DNA from: Rhodeus uyekii
Lineage: Eukaryota > Chordata > Actinopteri > Cypriniformes > Acheilognathidae
Assembly (NCBI GenBank): GCA_037043235.1
Contig: JAWRVZ010000582.1
Coordinates: 82,045-146,044 of the forward strand
Direction: 5' to 3'
Length of the DNA: 64,000 nucleotides
The notes under the pieces were generated by a model. The model made no database searches. It was not told where the DNA came from and worked only from the letters and a program-made list of their open reading frames with translations. The position numbers and the translations under genes are program-made. Shown piece after piece: positions 1-10,599 of the stretch. Each line of letters opens with the position of its first letter. Positions within the stretch are counted from its first letter, which is position 1.

Positions 1-34
1 TCACTGCCACAGCCTGCCTGTTGGTCTGGTCTTC

Positions 35-458
35 TGTCATGATGGAAAAGGCGGACACAGACGTAAATGAAACAGGCTTTATTTGAAGCAGGCTTGAGGA
101 CAGTGAGACTGGGAGAGTGCACAGGATGAAGTGGTGACAACAGTTTGAGATCAGCCTAACTGAGGTACACTGAAGATGACGAATAATGGGTAGGCACGTA
201 GGTCATGGTAGGAGAATCTCAGGGACACATAGAAAGAGGATCACAGGGAGCGTCAGGACGTACTGTGACGAGACCAGACTGAAGTGAGAGTGCTGGTTAT
301 ATAGTGTCTATAGATGAGTATGAAATATTAACACATAACACCGGTTATGTAGTGTCTATAGATGAGAGCCAGGTGCAAGTGATCAATACTCAGGTGACGA
401 GGAGCAAGTGGGAGGAGTGAGCGAGTCTGGTGCGAGGGGCATGGCCAGATCTGTCACA
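35..458 (-). mobile_element. LTR of a retrotransposon, minus strand, probable 5' LTR
   Basis: Read on the minus strand the segment starts TGTGACAG and ends ATGACA, the usual TG...CA form. It has an AATAAA poly(A) signal near its end, at about 80-85. An internal motif around TAGTGTCTATAGATGAG occurs twice (about 301-318 and 350-367). The sequence left of position 35 would be the start of the internal region, which runs off the window. No second LTR is visible, so a solo LTR is also possible. Confidence 0.5.
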
Positions 459-804
459 GTACTAACACCTCTGTGTTTTTTAACAGAGGAGGGAGTGTAT
501 GTGTTTTCATTCATTCACTCATTCATTTTATAGCTTTTTTTTTTAATCGGTTACCACCTGTGTTGATACGAAAGGAAAGCATGGGTTTGGTGCATAATAT
601 TGGTGTGTAACTCAATAGCTCAATAGCTCAGTAGCTCAATTAAGTTGAAAAAAAACATGAATAGAAGCATCATGATAATACAATATCAGCAATCACAGTG
701 TCACGGTCTTGTCTCATTGTTCACATCCGGGTCCCTTCCATGTATCTTCCAGTTCCTTCACTTGTCAGTGTAAAAGCCCTCTCATATTCCCATGTCCATC
801 ATTA

Positions 805-3004
805 GGGGCCAAGCACCGAAGGTGCGGAGGCACCTATTGTTTCTGTTCTTCTTCTTCTTCTTCTTCTTCTTCTTCTTCTTCTTCTTCTTCTTCTTCTTCC
901 GCCATGAAAGTCTATGGCAGCCCATAGAACCGCTTGCGGGAAAATGATGAAAGTTAGCAGACTCATTAAGGACAGTCCAATCATTGACCATAGAAAAATT
1001 GAAGTCTCTAACTCAATATCTCTAGCGCCACCAACTGTCCAAAGTTGCACTCACGTTTACATTATTAACTCTTGAACCACAAGGCCTATAAACAAAATTC
1101 TTGTATCCACTGATTCCTTGGCTTACGACGATTCGATTGCACCCTATGACGTCATTTTCCGTCATGAAATTTCTCCCGCCATTTTTTATTTTATGAAAAA
1201 CCTACTTTTTCGAACTCCTCCTAGGCCGTCTGTCCGATTTTCACGAAAATTGAACCACATCATCTCCAGACCATGTTGACAAAAATTTATTCAAAGAAAG
1301 TTGATTCGTCAAACCGTTTACGAATAACTCACGAAAGAATCCGATGTAATTGTCACAAAAATGAAATTGAGGCAACACATAAGCGTTTTCTGACCAAACT
1401 AGGTGGCTGTTATGTCAATCAAGATCTGAGGCTACCTGCAGAGTTTTGGCGCTTTGCCCCCTAGTGGTCAGGAGATATGAAAAAGTGACATTTTTCCTTA
1501 TAACTCCTGAACGCTTTGTCCAAAAATCATAAAACTCTATAGATTCAGTGCATCATGCCGAGTCGTGCGATACCAAATTTTCCCATATCGGCCATTTAGA
1601 GCGTCGGCCATTTTGAATATTGTCATAAATTGCTATATTTAACAAACGGATTGGTGTATTGTTACGAAACTCAATTTTTGTCTTTGGCACCTAACCTTGA
1701 TACGACTCAAAAAGTTTCGAGGAAGCACCACCTTGTGGTCAAAAGTTATAACCAAATTTACAAATTTGCTAATAATTTTTGATGACGTCAACCTATTGTA
1801 AAACAAATGGTCTCAATGTGTTCATTGGCTCAAGCCGAGAGCACAGATACCAAATATGTCATATTCGGTCAAACTTCCTGTTTGCCATGTTGTTTTGCTT
1901 TAAAAACTTACTTTTTCGAACTCCTTCCACACCGTTGGTCCAATTTTCACCAAAATTGAATCACATCATCTTCAGACCATGGTGACAAAAAGTTATAGAA
2001 ATGAAGTTGATTCGCCAAACTGTTTTCGATAAAATTGCGAACGAATTTGACCAAATGGCCACCAAATAAAGCAAGGTGTATATCTCCGCAATGCATTAGC
2101 ATATTCTGGCCAAACTTTCTGTGTGTCATTTCAATCATGATCTGAGGCTACCTGCAGAGTTTTAGCACAGTGCAATCTAGTGGTCCAGAGATATAAACAA
2201 AGTGGTGCTTCTGCTTATAGCAGCTTTGCTTATCACTTATGAAAATAAAACTTGAAATGTCAACTACAGCCACTAGATGTCAGCAGAATAATACTCAAAG
2301 TGTCATTTGCCCTTTTCACGTTGATGAAAATGATACATTAAGGAAAAGTAGTCAATTCATCATTTAGTTTTATTCAAAAGTTCTGTTGTTTTTACTATTA
2401 CTATAAAAATAAACCTCTTCATAAGGAATAAAAAAAAACTTCTAAGAATTTAATAATAATAGGTTGTTGTTTTCTATTAACAACTGTTTAAATTAATTAA
2501 AACAGACTAATAAAGAAAATACTGATATGTGTATTATTGTAAATCAAATCATACAATGATTAATTTGGCTTGAACTACATTGGATCTACAGGGTTTATCT
2601 TTCCCATTTTAAAAATGCACGTATTAAGTAGACTGTCAGTGTATGCTTAAAGTAAAATTATTTGAAAAAAAATTAATTTCAGGGACAAAGGGTTTTCTCT
2701 CTGGCCAAGTGCTTTGATGTCAAAATGACTTTAATGCTCTATATCAGCAATGCTTTACCCAATTGACACCAAACTTTGAGTGTCATTGTCACCTCACTCT
2801 GGACATACCACATGATTTGACACATCAGTTTGGTTACGGCGGTTGAACCTGATAAAACGTTAAATTGAATTTCTAAAGACCGTATTGATGATTTTTCAGC
2901 CATTTAGTCTGAAGTCATATTGATCTTTAGATTCTTACTTCTGTTGGTCTGATGCTGCCAGCCATGTCGGCATGACTTTTAATACCCTCTTTGTGCTTGG
3001 CCCC
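805..3004. mobile_element. 2.2-kb repeat with 12-bp terminal inverted repeats
   Basis: The left end reads GGGGCCAAGCAC at 805-816 and the right end GTGCTTGGCCCC at 2993-3004, a perfect inverted repeat; ATCA just outside on the left mirrors TGAT outside on the right. The interior has no long ORF. A roughly 300-bp module is repeated inside (about 1180-1480 and 1900-2200). An inverted partial copy lies at 28080-28813. The superfamily is unknown; a non-autonomous DNA transposon is my inference. Confidence 0.5.
845..899. repeat. (CTT)n microsatellite
   Basis: About 18 uninterrupted TTC units close to the left end of the 2.2-kb element. They create poly-Ser or poly-Lys shadow ORFs that should not be read as genes. 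Confidence 0.9.
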
Positions 3005-3190
3005 GTGATGGCTGCTTGCAGCTATATTTGAAACTGTTATTGTTTGATTTCAGTTCTCCACCTATGGATGCATGTTCCAAGTTCCTTGTTCAGTGTTCCT
3101 AGATTTTGCACTAACTGAGTGACGTTCTATTTAAAGTTGTTTTCCGTGTTGTTAATACAGAGTTGCAAATTTGCTCGCTGCCTCCTTGTG

Positions 3191-4049
3191 ATTCTCCAGG
3201 ATCTGGCGGGTAAGACCTGAGATAAGGCAGCGCCTGTCTCACTCCCTGCGGTCAGATCCATTTGCGAACCCCAGGACCTGGATCACCGCAGAGCCTCAGC
3301 TGAAAGCGGGACCCGAGCCCTGAAGAGCGCGAGCCTGGGCAGACTCTTTCAAGGAATTTGTGTTGCATTGAACGCAGCGTCTCATTTCCCCTTCAAAGAA
3401 TTATAGTTACATACTTAACCTGAGACTTTATTACCTGTTGAACTGAACCAATGACCTTCCCTAATGTTGTCATTGTGTGATGAGCTGTTTTGAGTATGGT
3501 AATCCCTATTTCTTAAAAACATTGCAGCATGCGTATTTTGCAACATTATTCCTTTTGTTCTGTTTTTTTTTTTACTTTCTATTTACTAGTAATTTAACCG
3601 AAATTGAAACTTTGCATAAATTAAAAAGTAAAATTACATAGAGCTACAAGAAATTAGCTACCTCAAAAATGTACTCTTAAATGTAAGGTGTTTTAAACAC
3701 ACAAAGACATATTTACTCAACATTTTACACTAGGTTTTAGTAGTGTATATATTTTCCACCACAGGATATAAGAGACTGGTGTGGACATGCCACGCACGGT
3801 GAATTCACACACACTTTGCCGTTTTCCTGTGACCACTGTAAAGCTGCTTTGAAACAATGTGTGCTGTAAATAAAGGTGACTTCACTTGACTTAACTTAAT
3901 ATTAAATTATTCTCAGGAGACCCATTGACCCGGAAGTCATGCCTTCTGAAAGACCTCATAAGTGTAGATTCACTCAGTGGAACAAATTTGTTTTGTAAAT
4001 AACACATCTGAAATGAATGATTACCTTGTAGGGTCCAAAACAGCCTCCA
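3191..4049. other. No gene seen; repeat tail at 3818-3897
   Basis: I see no exon here. Bases 3818-3897 (CTGTGACCACTGTAAAGCTG through AATAAAGGTGACTTCACTTG) resemble the 3' tail of a dispersed fish repeat. An inverted relative lies at about 53283-53365. Confidence 0.4.
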
Positions 4050-4175
4050 AAACCAAGTTTGGATTGCAACATTGTTCAAAAACACGAACACATTTGCTTG
4101 TACTGTGGTAAACACAATTGAAACGTCTATACAGCCTCCAGAATCATTGGAGTCAAAGGGCTTTGCTCCTGCTAG
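4050..4175. repeat. Non-coding duplicated block, copy A
   Basis: The block around TTTGCTTGTACTGTGGTAAA and CAGCCTCCAGAATCA occurs here and at 5245-5350, with a shortened version at 8695-8750. It lies in direct orientation next to the duplicated promoter-like segments and looks like part of an old tandem duplication. Confidence 0.6.
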
Positions 4176-4605
4176 TGTCATCGGCTATCCCCAAAATGTA
4201 TTCATGCAGCCAAAAGACAATCTGACGGATCAACGTATAATAACATTTAAAAATTCTAACCGATTCAACACTTAAGTACATCAGTATGTATCTTATCTTT
4301 TACTTAACCTGATTGAATTGCCTCATTATCAAACTAGTTATCTAACACTATGTTATCAGTGGCCAACAAATGAATGGACCTGCAATATTCATGCAAATAC
4401 AATGTGGAATAAAATCAAACTATTGTACTTTAAAACACTGTTCAGGGTTTATCTAACCCTGTTTAATAAAACATAAGCCTATTCTTCCATCTTCTGCTTA
4501 TACTTTATATTGATAGAGTTTTCATTTCTTGTCCTCAAACAGATGGCACCAATTTGCTTATTTTTAAGTCAACAAACTGCGATTTGACGATTATTTTGTT
4601 ATTAT

Positions 4606-5290
4606 CAATAAACAGCCAACAAATTATAATCACATGTTCTCCAACTACACTTTCCATAAAAACCATCAGAGCAGCCCAAAAATCAAAAGTATTCAAAAGT
4701 CAAGTCAACCTCAGCAACTAAAGCAAACCCTGATCTCCTTAATGGTGACTTCAAACTAAACTTTTTAAATGAAACATTGACCTCTAAACCTCTGTTGATA
4801 CTCAATAAGAATCTTTTGTGGATGTACATAAATAAAGCCAAACTGGTTAGTAATAGGTGAAGTTTTTAATGCTGTTTGAGACGTTTTATAATCCTTCTCT
4901 CTTGAGATCAATTTAATCTGCCGTCTTGCGTTTAAACCGTATCTTTAAAAAAAATTATACAAGCATTTCCTCAACTGTTTCTTATCTGTGTTTTTTTCGT
5001 GCCATCCAGTCAGACAGGTTCTGAAGGTTTCAGGGTGTTTCTTGTGGTTCACTGGTAATACCTAAAGAAGCTGTAAAATGAAAGAACTCTGCTAACTGTG
5101 TTTATTTATAGGGTGTCATATGACAATAAGTCACACTCTTAATCACTTGACTTGGCAGTAAGAAAGTGAAAGTGCATTCAACCTCTTATTATATCGTGGC
5201 AGAATGCTTAAATTTTTTTTACCCGTATTATCATAATTAAAAGCAAGTTTGGAAGCAAGTTTTAAAAACACGAACATATTTGCTTGTAAT
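4606..5290. repeat. Direct duplication, copy 1 (carries promoter module P1)
   Basis: About 690 bp closely similar to 8042-8750. Shared blocks include CAATAAACAGCCAACAAATT, GACAGGTTCTGAAGGTTTCA and TGACAATAAGTCACACTCTT. The copies lie 3.4 kb apart, of which 1.5 kb is the later Tc1 insertion. Both contain the same ISRE/TATA module read on the minus strand. Confidence 0.75.
5101..5173 (-). promoter_or_regulatory. Promoter-like module P1: ISRE plus TATA box
   Basis: The plus strand shows GAAAGTGAAAGT at 5162-5173, a match to the interferon-stimulated response element GAAANNGAAA. Read on the minus strand a TATA box TATAAATA lies at 5110-5103, about 52 bp downstream. The conserved core GTGATTAAGA.TGTGAC sits between them. 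The module recurs at 8551-8623 in the same orientation and at 9188-9258 inverted. No minus-strand coding exon is seen downstream to position 1, so P1 may be a relic. Confidence 0.5.
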
Positions 5291-5350
5291 GTGGTAAACA
5301 CAATTGAAATGTATATACAGCCTCCAGAATCAATGGGGTCAAAGGGCGTT
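5245..5350. repeat. Non-coding duplicated block, copy B
   Basis: Direct repeat of 4050-4175 with scattered substitutions. It adjoins the right edge of the promoter-bearing duplication. Confidence 0.6.
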
Positions 5351-6293
5351 GTTGCTGCTAGTCAAAATATTTTGACTAATTTGTCAACATGTTTCATCCC
5401 ATGAACGGGGTTGTTTTATTGGGCATATTTACCAGATCAAAATGCTGCTTAAAACTTTATAGAAATAAAATCTAAGGCAACTTTCAACAACATCTAAGTA
5501 AAAGTTTTACTTTAAGGCTTTTTACTGTTTAATGAAAATGATACTTACTGTTAAATTTAAGCAAAATCATTGTTCAGATGTTATTAGAATAGTCTTCTAG
5601 GAAGATAAATGGAAGAACCGATTTTAATAAAACTTTAAAGACTTAATGTGAAAGATCTACTTTAAAATGTTAAGTGCATGTTTTGAAATAAATTTAGTAT
5701 GAACAAACATTCACTCTGGAAAGTCAGAGGGCATTTAAGAACACATCATGGGAACTTGGGCCTCAGAGGTGAATTTCACCTGCAAACTTGATGATTGAAT
5801 TCATGTGAGGAGATCTCTCTGGAGATTTAGGAACGTGGAACATGCATCCACAAGTGCAGAACTGACATCAAACAGTAACAGTTTCAACGATCGACAGGAC
5901 ATGGGAATACGAGAGGGCTTTTAAACTTGTTTTTGTTTTAGATCTTAAACTCGGCGTTCGTTTATATTATTAAATACAAAATTTGATTATTTAATACACT
6001 GTAATCGTTAGCTTTAATCTAAGTCGCTAAACGCGTTAGCATTGTGCTATCTTACTGTCCGTGCATACAGCGTTTTCTCACTCTCGCCTTTTTTTCCCGA
6101 CTTCATCAAACAACTGGTCAACAAGTTGGATCAACACACGCGGTGAGTCATGTCATCTTCTCTAGTAATTGCTACGTGCACTTCCTGCTTCATGCATAGT
6201 CTGTCTGTCTCTGTCAGCTGTGAAGGCTTCACATGTGATAAATGTAGGGACGCACCCACTGAGAAACCTGTTTAAAGTACCCTAGTGATTGTA
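5351..6293. other. No gene seen; LTR-like fragment at 5810-5935
   Basis: AT-rich sequence without exon signals. Bases 5810-5935, read on the minus strand, match 767-797 joined directly to 3031-3115. They therefore represent the state without the 2.2-kb insertion. Confidence 0.55.
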
Positions 6294-7837
6294 CAGGGAG
6301 TGCAGAATTATTAGGCAAATGAGTATTTTGACCACATCATCCTCGTTATGCATGTTGTCTTACTCCAAGCTGTATAGGCTGGAAATCCTACTACCAATTA
6401 AGCATATTAGGTGAAGTGCATCTCTGTAATGAGAAGGGGTGTGGTCTAATGACATCAACACCCTATATCAGGTGTGCATAATTATTAGGCAACTTCCTTT
6501 CCTTTGGCAAAATGGGTCAAAAGAAGGACTTGACAGGCTCAGAAAAGTCAAAAATAGTGAGATATATTGCAGAGGGATGCAGCAGTCTTAAAATAGCAAA
6601 GCTTCTGAAGCGTGATCATCGAACAATAAAGCGTTTCATTCAAAATAGTCAACAGGGTCGCAAGAAGCGTGCGGAAAAACCAAGGCGCAAAATAACTGCC
6701 TGTGAACTGAGAAAAGTCAAGCGTGCAGCTGCCAAGATGCCACTTGCCACCAGTTTGGCCATATTTCAGAGCTGCAACATCACTGGAGTGCCCAAAAGCA
6801 CAAGGTGTGCAATACTCAGAGATATGGCCAAGGTAAGAAAGGCAGAAAGTCGACCACCACTGAACACTAAGACACACAAGCTGAAACGTCAAGACTGGGC
6901 CAAGAAATATCTCAAGACTGATTTTTCTAAGGTTTTATGGACTGATGAAATGAGAGTGAGTCTTGATGGGCCCGTGGCTGGATTGGTAAAGGGCAGAGAG
7001 CTCCAGTCCGACTCAGACACCAGCAAGGTGGAGGTGGAGTACTGGTTTGGGCTGGTATCATCAAAGATGAGCTTGTGGGGCCTTTTCGAGTTGAGGATGG
7101 AGTCAAGCTCAACTCCCAGTCCTCCTGCCAGTTTCTGGAAGACACCTTCAAGCAATGGTACAGGAAGAAGTCTGCATCCTTCAAGAAAAACATGATTTTC
7201 ATGCAGGACAATGCTCCATCACACAGCGTACTCCACAGCGTGGCTGGCAAGAAAGGGTATAAAAGAAGAAAATCTAATGATATGGCCTCCTTGTTCACCT
7301 GATCTGAACCCCATTGAGAACCTGTGGTCCATCATCAAATGTGCGATTTACAAGGAGGGAAAACAGTACACCTCTCTGAACAGTGTCTGGGAGGCTGTGG
7401 TTGCTGCTGCACGCAATGTTGATGGTGAACAGATCAAAACACTGACAGAATCCATGGATGGCAGGCTTTTGAGTGTCCTTGCAAAGAAAGGTGGCTATAT
7501 TGGTCACTGATTTGTTTTTGTTTGGTTTTTGAATGTCAGAAATGTATATTTGTGAATGTTGAGATGTTATATTGGTTTCACTGGTAAAAATAAAGAATTG
7601 AAAAGGGTATAAATTTGTTTTTTGTTAAGTTGCCTAATAATTATGCACAGTAATAGTCACCTGCACACACAGATATCCCCCTAAAATAGCTAAAACTAAA
7701 AACTACTTAAAATATTGATACAAAAATATTCAGCTTTGATATTAATGAGTTTTTGTGTTCAGTGAGAACATGGTTGTTGTTCAATAATAAAATTAATCCT
7801 CAAAAATACAACTTGCCTAATAATTCTGCACTCCCTG
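6294..7837 (+). mobile_element. Tc1-type DNA transposon (1544 bp) with doubled terminal repeats
   Basis: TA dinucleotides flank the element at 6292-6293 and 7838-7839. The outer ends are CAGGGAGTGCAGAATTATTA (6294-) and its inverse ending at 7837. A second copy of the core GCATAATTATTAGGCAA lies inward at about 6474-6494, with its inverse at 7627-7648. Each end thus has two copies about 170 bp apart, the IR/DR layout known from active fish Tc1 elements, where the transposase binds both copies. It encloses one damaged transposase gene and splits the duplicated segment. Confidence 0.95.
6512..7510 (+). pseudogene. Tc1/mariner transposase, two frameshifts
   Basis: A cut-and-paste transposase. 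The N-terminus (about residues 1-115) is a pair of helix-turn-helix DNA-binding regions starting MGQKKDLTGSEKSKIV. The catalytic core shows WTDE (first Asp, about 6947), MQDNAPSH (second Asp at 7207) and SPDLNPIENLW (Glu at 7316). The reading frame moves from frame 2 to frame 1 near 6995, just before the GGGG motif, and back to frame 2 near 7225, just after QDNAPSH. The second Asp and the Glu are 106 nt apart, about 35-36 codons, slightly wider than classic DD34E. This copy cannot make a full-length enzyme. The start is chosen at the first ATG after the inner left repeat, and the stop lies before the inner right repeat. Confidence 0.9.
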
Positions 7838-7840
7838 TAG

Positions 7841-7966
7841 ACGTGAAGGACTATAATGTGTTAAGAGATCGTGCAGGTACTGTGGAGCTAAACTATTTAA
7901 TGTTTTGTAAGTAATTAGCAAGATTTTAAAATGTATTCGGTGTTTAATAGGAAGCCAGTGCAGGTT
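7841..7966 (-). mobile_element. Fragment of a LINE reverse transcriptase C-terminus
   Basis: On the minus strand the translation contains LHWLPIKHRIHFKILLITYK followed by LNSLAPQYL and SPSR, the familiar end of L2/CR1-like reverse transcriptases. Only about 42 residues remain. It directly abuts the Tc1 insertion. Confidence 0.65.
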
Positions 7967-8041
7967 TGACTGTTCAGTTGACTGTTCGCCGGTTCCCACC
8001 TCCTTCCTCCCTGAACAAAGAACCGTGTTACAGTTATTATC

Positions 8042-8750
8042 AATAAACAGCCAACAAATTCTAATCACATGTTCTCCAACTACACTAGCCATAAAAACGA
8101 TAAGAGCAACCAAAAAAAACTAAAGCATTAAAAAGGCAAGTCACCCTCCGCAACTAAAGCGAACCCTGATCTCCTTAATGGTGACTTCATACTAAACTTT
8201 TAAAATGAAACATCAACCTCTAAACCTCTATTGATACTTAATAAGAATTTTTTGTGGATGTACATAAATAAAGCCAAACTGGTTAGTAATAGGTGAAGTT
8301 AGTAATGCTGTTTGAGACGTTTTTTTAATCATTCTCTCTTGAGATCAATTTAATCTGCTGTCTTGCGTTTAAACCATTTCTTTAAAAAAAATTATACACG
8401 CATTTCCTCAACTGTTTCTTGTCTGTGTTTTAAAGTTTCTGTTTTTCTGTGACATCCAGTCAGACAGGTTCTGAAGGTTTCAGGGTGTTTCTTGTGGTTC
8501 ACTGGTAATACCTAAAGAAGCTGTAAAATGAAAGAACTCTGCTAACTGTGTTTATTTATAGGGTGTCATATGACAATAAGTCACACTCTTAATCACTTGA
8601 CGTGGCAGTAAGAAAGTGAAAGTGCATTCAACCTCTCATTATATCGTGGCAACATGCTTAAAATGTTTTAACCAGTATTGTCATAATTAAAAGCAAGTTT
8701 GGATTGCAACAGCAAGTTTGTACTGTGGTAAACACAAATGAAACCTATAT
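8042..8750. repeat. Direct duplication, copy 2 (carries promoter module P2)
   Basis: Counterpart of 4606-5290, including the ISRE/TATA module at 8551-8623. It ends in a shortened form of the 4050-4175 block. Confidence 0.75.
8551..8623 (-). promoter_or_regulatory. Promoter-like module P2: ISRE plus TATA box
   Basis: GAAAGTGAAAGT lies at 8612-8623. On the minus strand TATAAATA lies at 8560-8553, with the same 52-bp spacing as in P1. It points away from module P3 at 9188, so P2 and P3 form a head-to-head pair about 565 bp apart. Downstream on the minus strand are only a LINE scrap and the Tc1 element, so a present-day product is not evident. Confidence 0.5.
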
Positions 8751-9187
8751 ATATATGTCACCTGATTTGACATAGAGATGGAGTAAAGCAACGAATTCTC
8801 TTTTCAAGTGCTTCTGAAAATGATTTTTCATGCAAGAATTTGAATTGTCACACAAAGACATAAAGCCTACCAGCCAAGTGTATGCTGGGTAACAGCATAT
8901 TTATTCAACCGATTTGTTCAAAGCAGCTGATTCATTTAGTAAATGAACACCGCAGCGTGTTGCTCAGAAACACACAACAGTTATTAATTAAACTTGAAAA
9001 CCTGTCTGTCTGGATGTGATGCAAAAACAAGATACTTTACTAAACAGACTTTTTCCTTTGTTTTAAACACAAATGCACACACATTAAAATATATGTGAAT
9101 TATTAATTTAATAAGGACAGAAAAATCAAATCTCAAATAGCACAAAAGTTCAACAGCTCTGCTCAAATCAGCTTGACAGAATAACAC

Positions 9188-9258
9188 ACTTTCATTTTCT
9201 CTCTGCCTTGTCACGTGATTAAGAATGTGACACCTTGTCACACCACTCCTCATAAATA
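9188..9258 (+). promoter_or_regulatory. Promoter-like module P3: ISRE, E-box and TATA, likely gvin1-like promoter
   Basis: ACTTTCATTTTC at 9188-9199 is the inverse of GAAAATGAAAGT, an ISRE. CACGTG (9212-9217) is an E-box. CATAAATA at 9251-9258 is a TATA-like box 52 bp from the ISRE. The whole stretch is an inverted relative of P1 and P2, and the similarity continues past the TATA box. It faces the large GTPase exon at 17.4 kb. Interferon control of that family is established; the assignment of this module to this gene is inference. Confidence 0.6.
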
Positions 9259-9281
9259 GACACGCATGCAGCAGAGAATTT

Positions 9282-9332
9282 TCATTTCCAGCTCATAACC
9301 AAATTGATGATCCAGAAAGGGAAGACGTCCAG
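9282..9332 (+). other. Putative 5' non-coding exon of the gvin1-like gene
   Basis: The segment starts about 25-30 bp after the TATA box and ends at a good 5' splice site, CAG|GTATGA, at 9332/9333. The next plausible acceptor for it is at 17401-17402. An ATG at 9307 would be out of frame with the main ORF after splicing, so this exon would be leader with a possible short upstream ORF. Only transcript data can confirm the start and end. Confidence 0.4.
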
Positions 9333-10269
9333 GTATGATTACGTTACTTTTAATGATGAAATGATGTGTGTGTGTGTCTGTGTATTGTGTATGTATAATG
9401 TTTATGGTGTCATATTCATAATTACATCATTCTTTTCTAGGTTATGTCGATTCCAATGTGTTTTATTTCAGAGTTTTACCAAGCAAAGTATGTTGTTCTA
9501 GCATAAATCATCTGGTTTATACTCAAAATCAAAAATTAAAACAAATAGAGTTAAACCTTAAACAGTAAGCAAACCAAAGTCAGCAGTTTCTTTTCAGGAT
9601 CAGACTATATCATTGGGCAACACTACAACAGAACAAAACACCTGAAGAACAATCTGAAGTCAATCTAGAGATATAGTTTTTATTTAAAAAAATGTCAAAT
9701 ATTAAAATACGATGACGACAGCTTAATAAACAACAGTAGGACACTTTACAGTAAAAGTAATTTGTGTTTGTAATGATTTACATATAAAGAAAACAAAGGC
9801 TCAAGTCTCAACATCAAGGACAACACACTAACAGGCAGGTTACGATATTGTTTGGTGTTTTTGTAGCAAATTTAGCTCAAGGGGTATATGAATAATTAAT
9901 CATAACTCATCATACTTAATTATAATAATTTTTTTATCAGTCAATTAAGCTAACTTGAATTCATATGAATCAATATGATAACCAATAAAGCTGTTCGTCC
10001 AGCAAAGAGTCAGTATTGCTCATCTATCAATTCTTCTGAACAAATAGCTTAATACAATAATGAAAAATAACTTTTCTAGCATGGAGCTCTGATTACAATA
10101 TTTTAACTGACATCGATGTATACATAGACCAGAATAAACTTACAAGAAGGTCATATATATTGTGCACAAAGTTTCATAAACTAAACACATAACTAATCTC
10201 GAACAATCACATACACACAAAACATGCATACATGGGAAATGGTAAAGTGAAAAGTAAACAGGAACAGAA
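9333..10269. other. Intron sequence, no gene seen
   Basis: AT-rich stretch with a short GT run near 9366. No exon, promoter or element ends are recognised. Confidence 0.5.
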
Positions 10270-10516
10270 CATGAAACTTACAGAAAAAAAAGAGTAATTT
10301 GTGCTAAAAGCTGGATACACAAACTACAGAGAATGAGGAGAATATCATACACGACTAAACATTCAACAACTGAAAAAGACAGAGGAATACAAGGAAAGAT
10401 GGGAACAAGTGACAAGACTAACGAGGAAAGTGATGACACGACAGGTGAGGGAAATGACACAGGGAAGCACACGGAAGGAAACAGGAAGAGTGAAGAGACA
10501 CAACATGACTGTGACA
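10270..10516 (-). repeat. 3' LTR of the split gag-type element
   Basis: Its minus-strand start TGTCACAG is at 10516. Similarity to 16310-16594 holds over most of its length. The left end is frayed. Confidence 0.6.
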
Positions 10517-10599
10517 GAATGCTCCCTCTCGCAAGGCATAACCTCATGCCGTAAGAGGAATACCTTGCAGAAGGAGGGGAAACACGAGGAGGACCAGAC

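Larger units (their letters stand above)
699..3190 (+). mobile_element. Degenerate LTR copy split by a 2.2-kb insertion
   Basis: Bases 699-797 begin TGTCAC and resemble the start of the LTR at 55613 (shared CGGTCTTGTC and CACATCCGGG-type blocks). The segment continues after about 3030. The two halves adjoin each other in an uninterrupted inverted copy at 5810-5935, which shows that the middle is an insertion. The right boundary is not clear. Confidence 0.4.

Noticed and set aside
782..1050. Poly-Lys and poly-Arg ORFs on the minus strand, poly-Ser on the plus strand
   Set aside because: They are products of the CTT microsatellite with no other coding signs.
3891..4275. Overlapping ORFs on both strands in the duplicated block
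   Set aside because: No domain is recognised, and the duplicate copies at 5.2 and 8.7 kb do not keep the frames.
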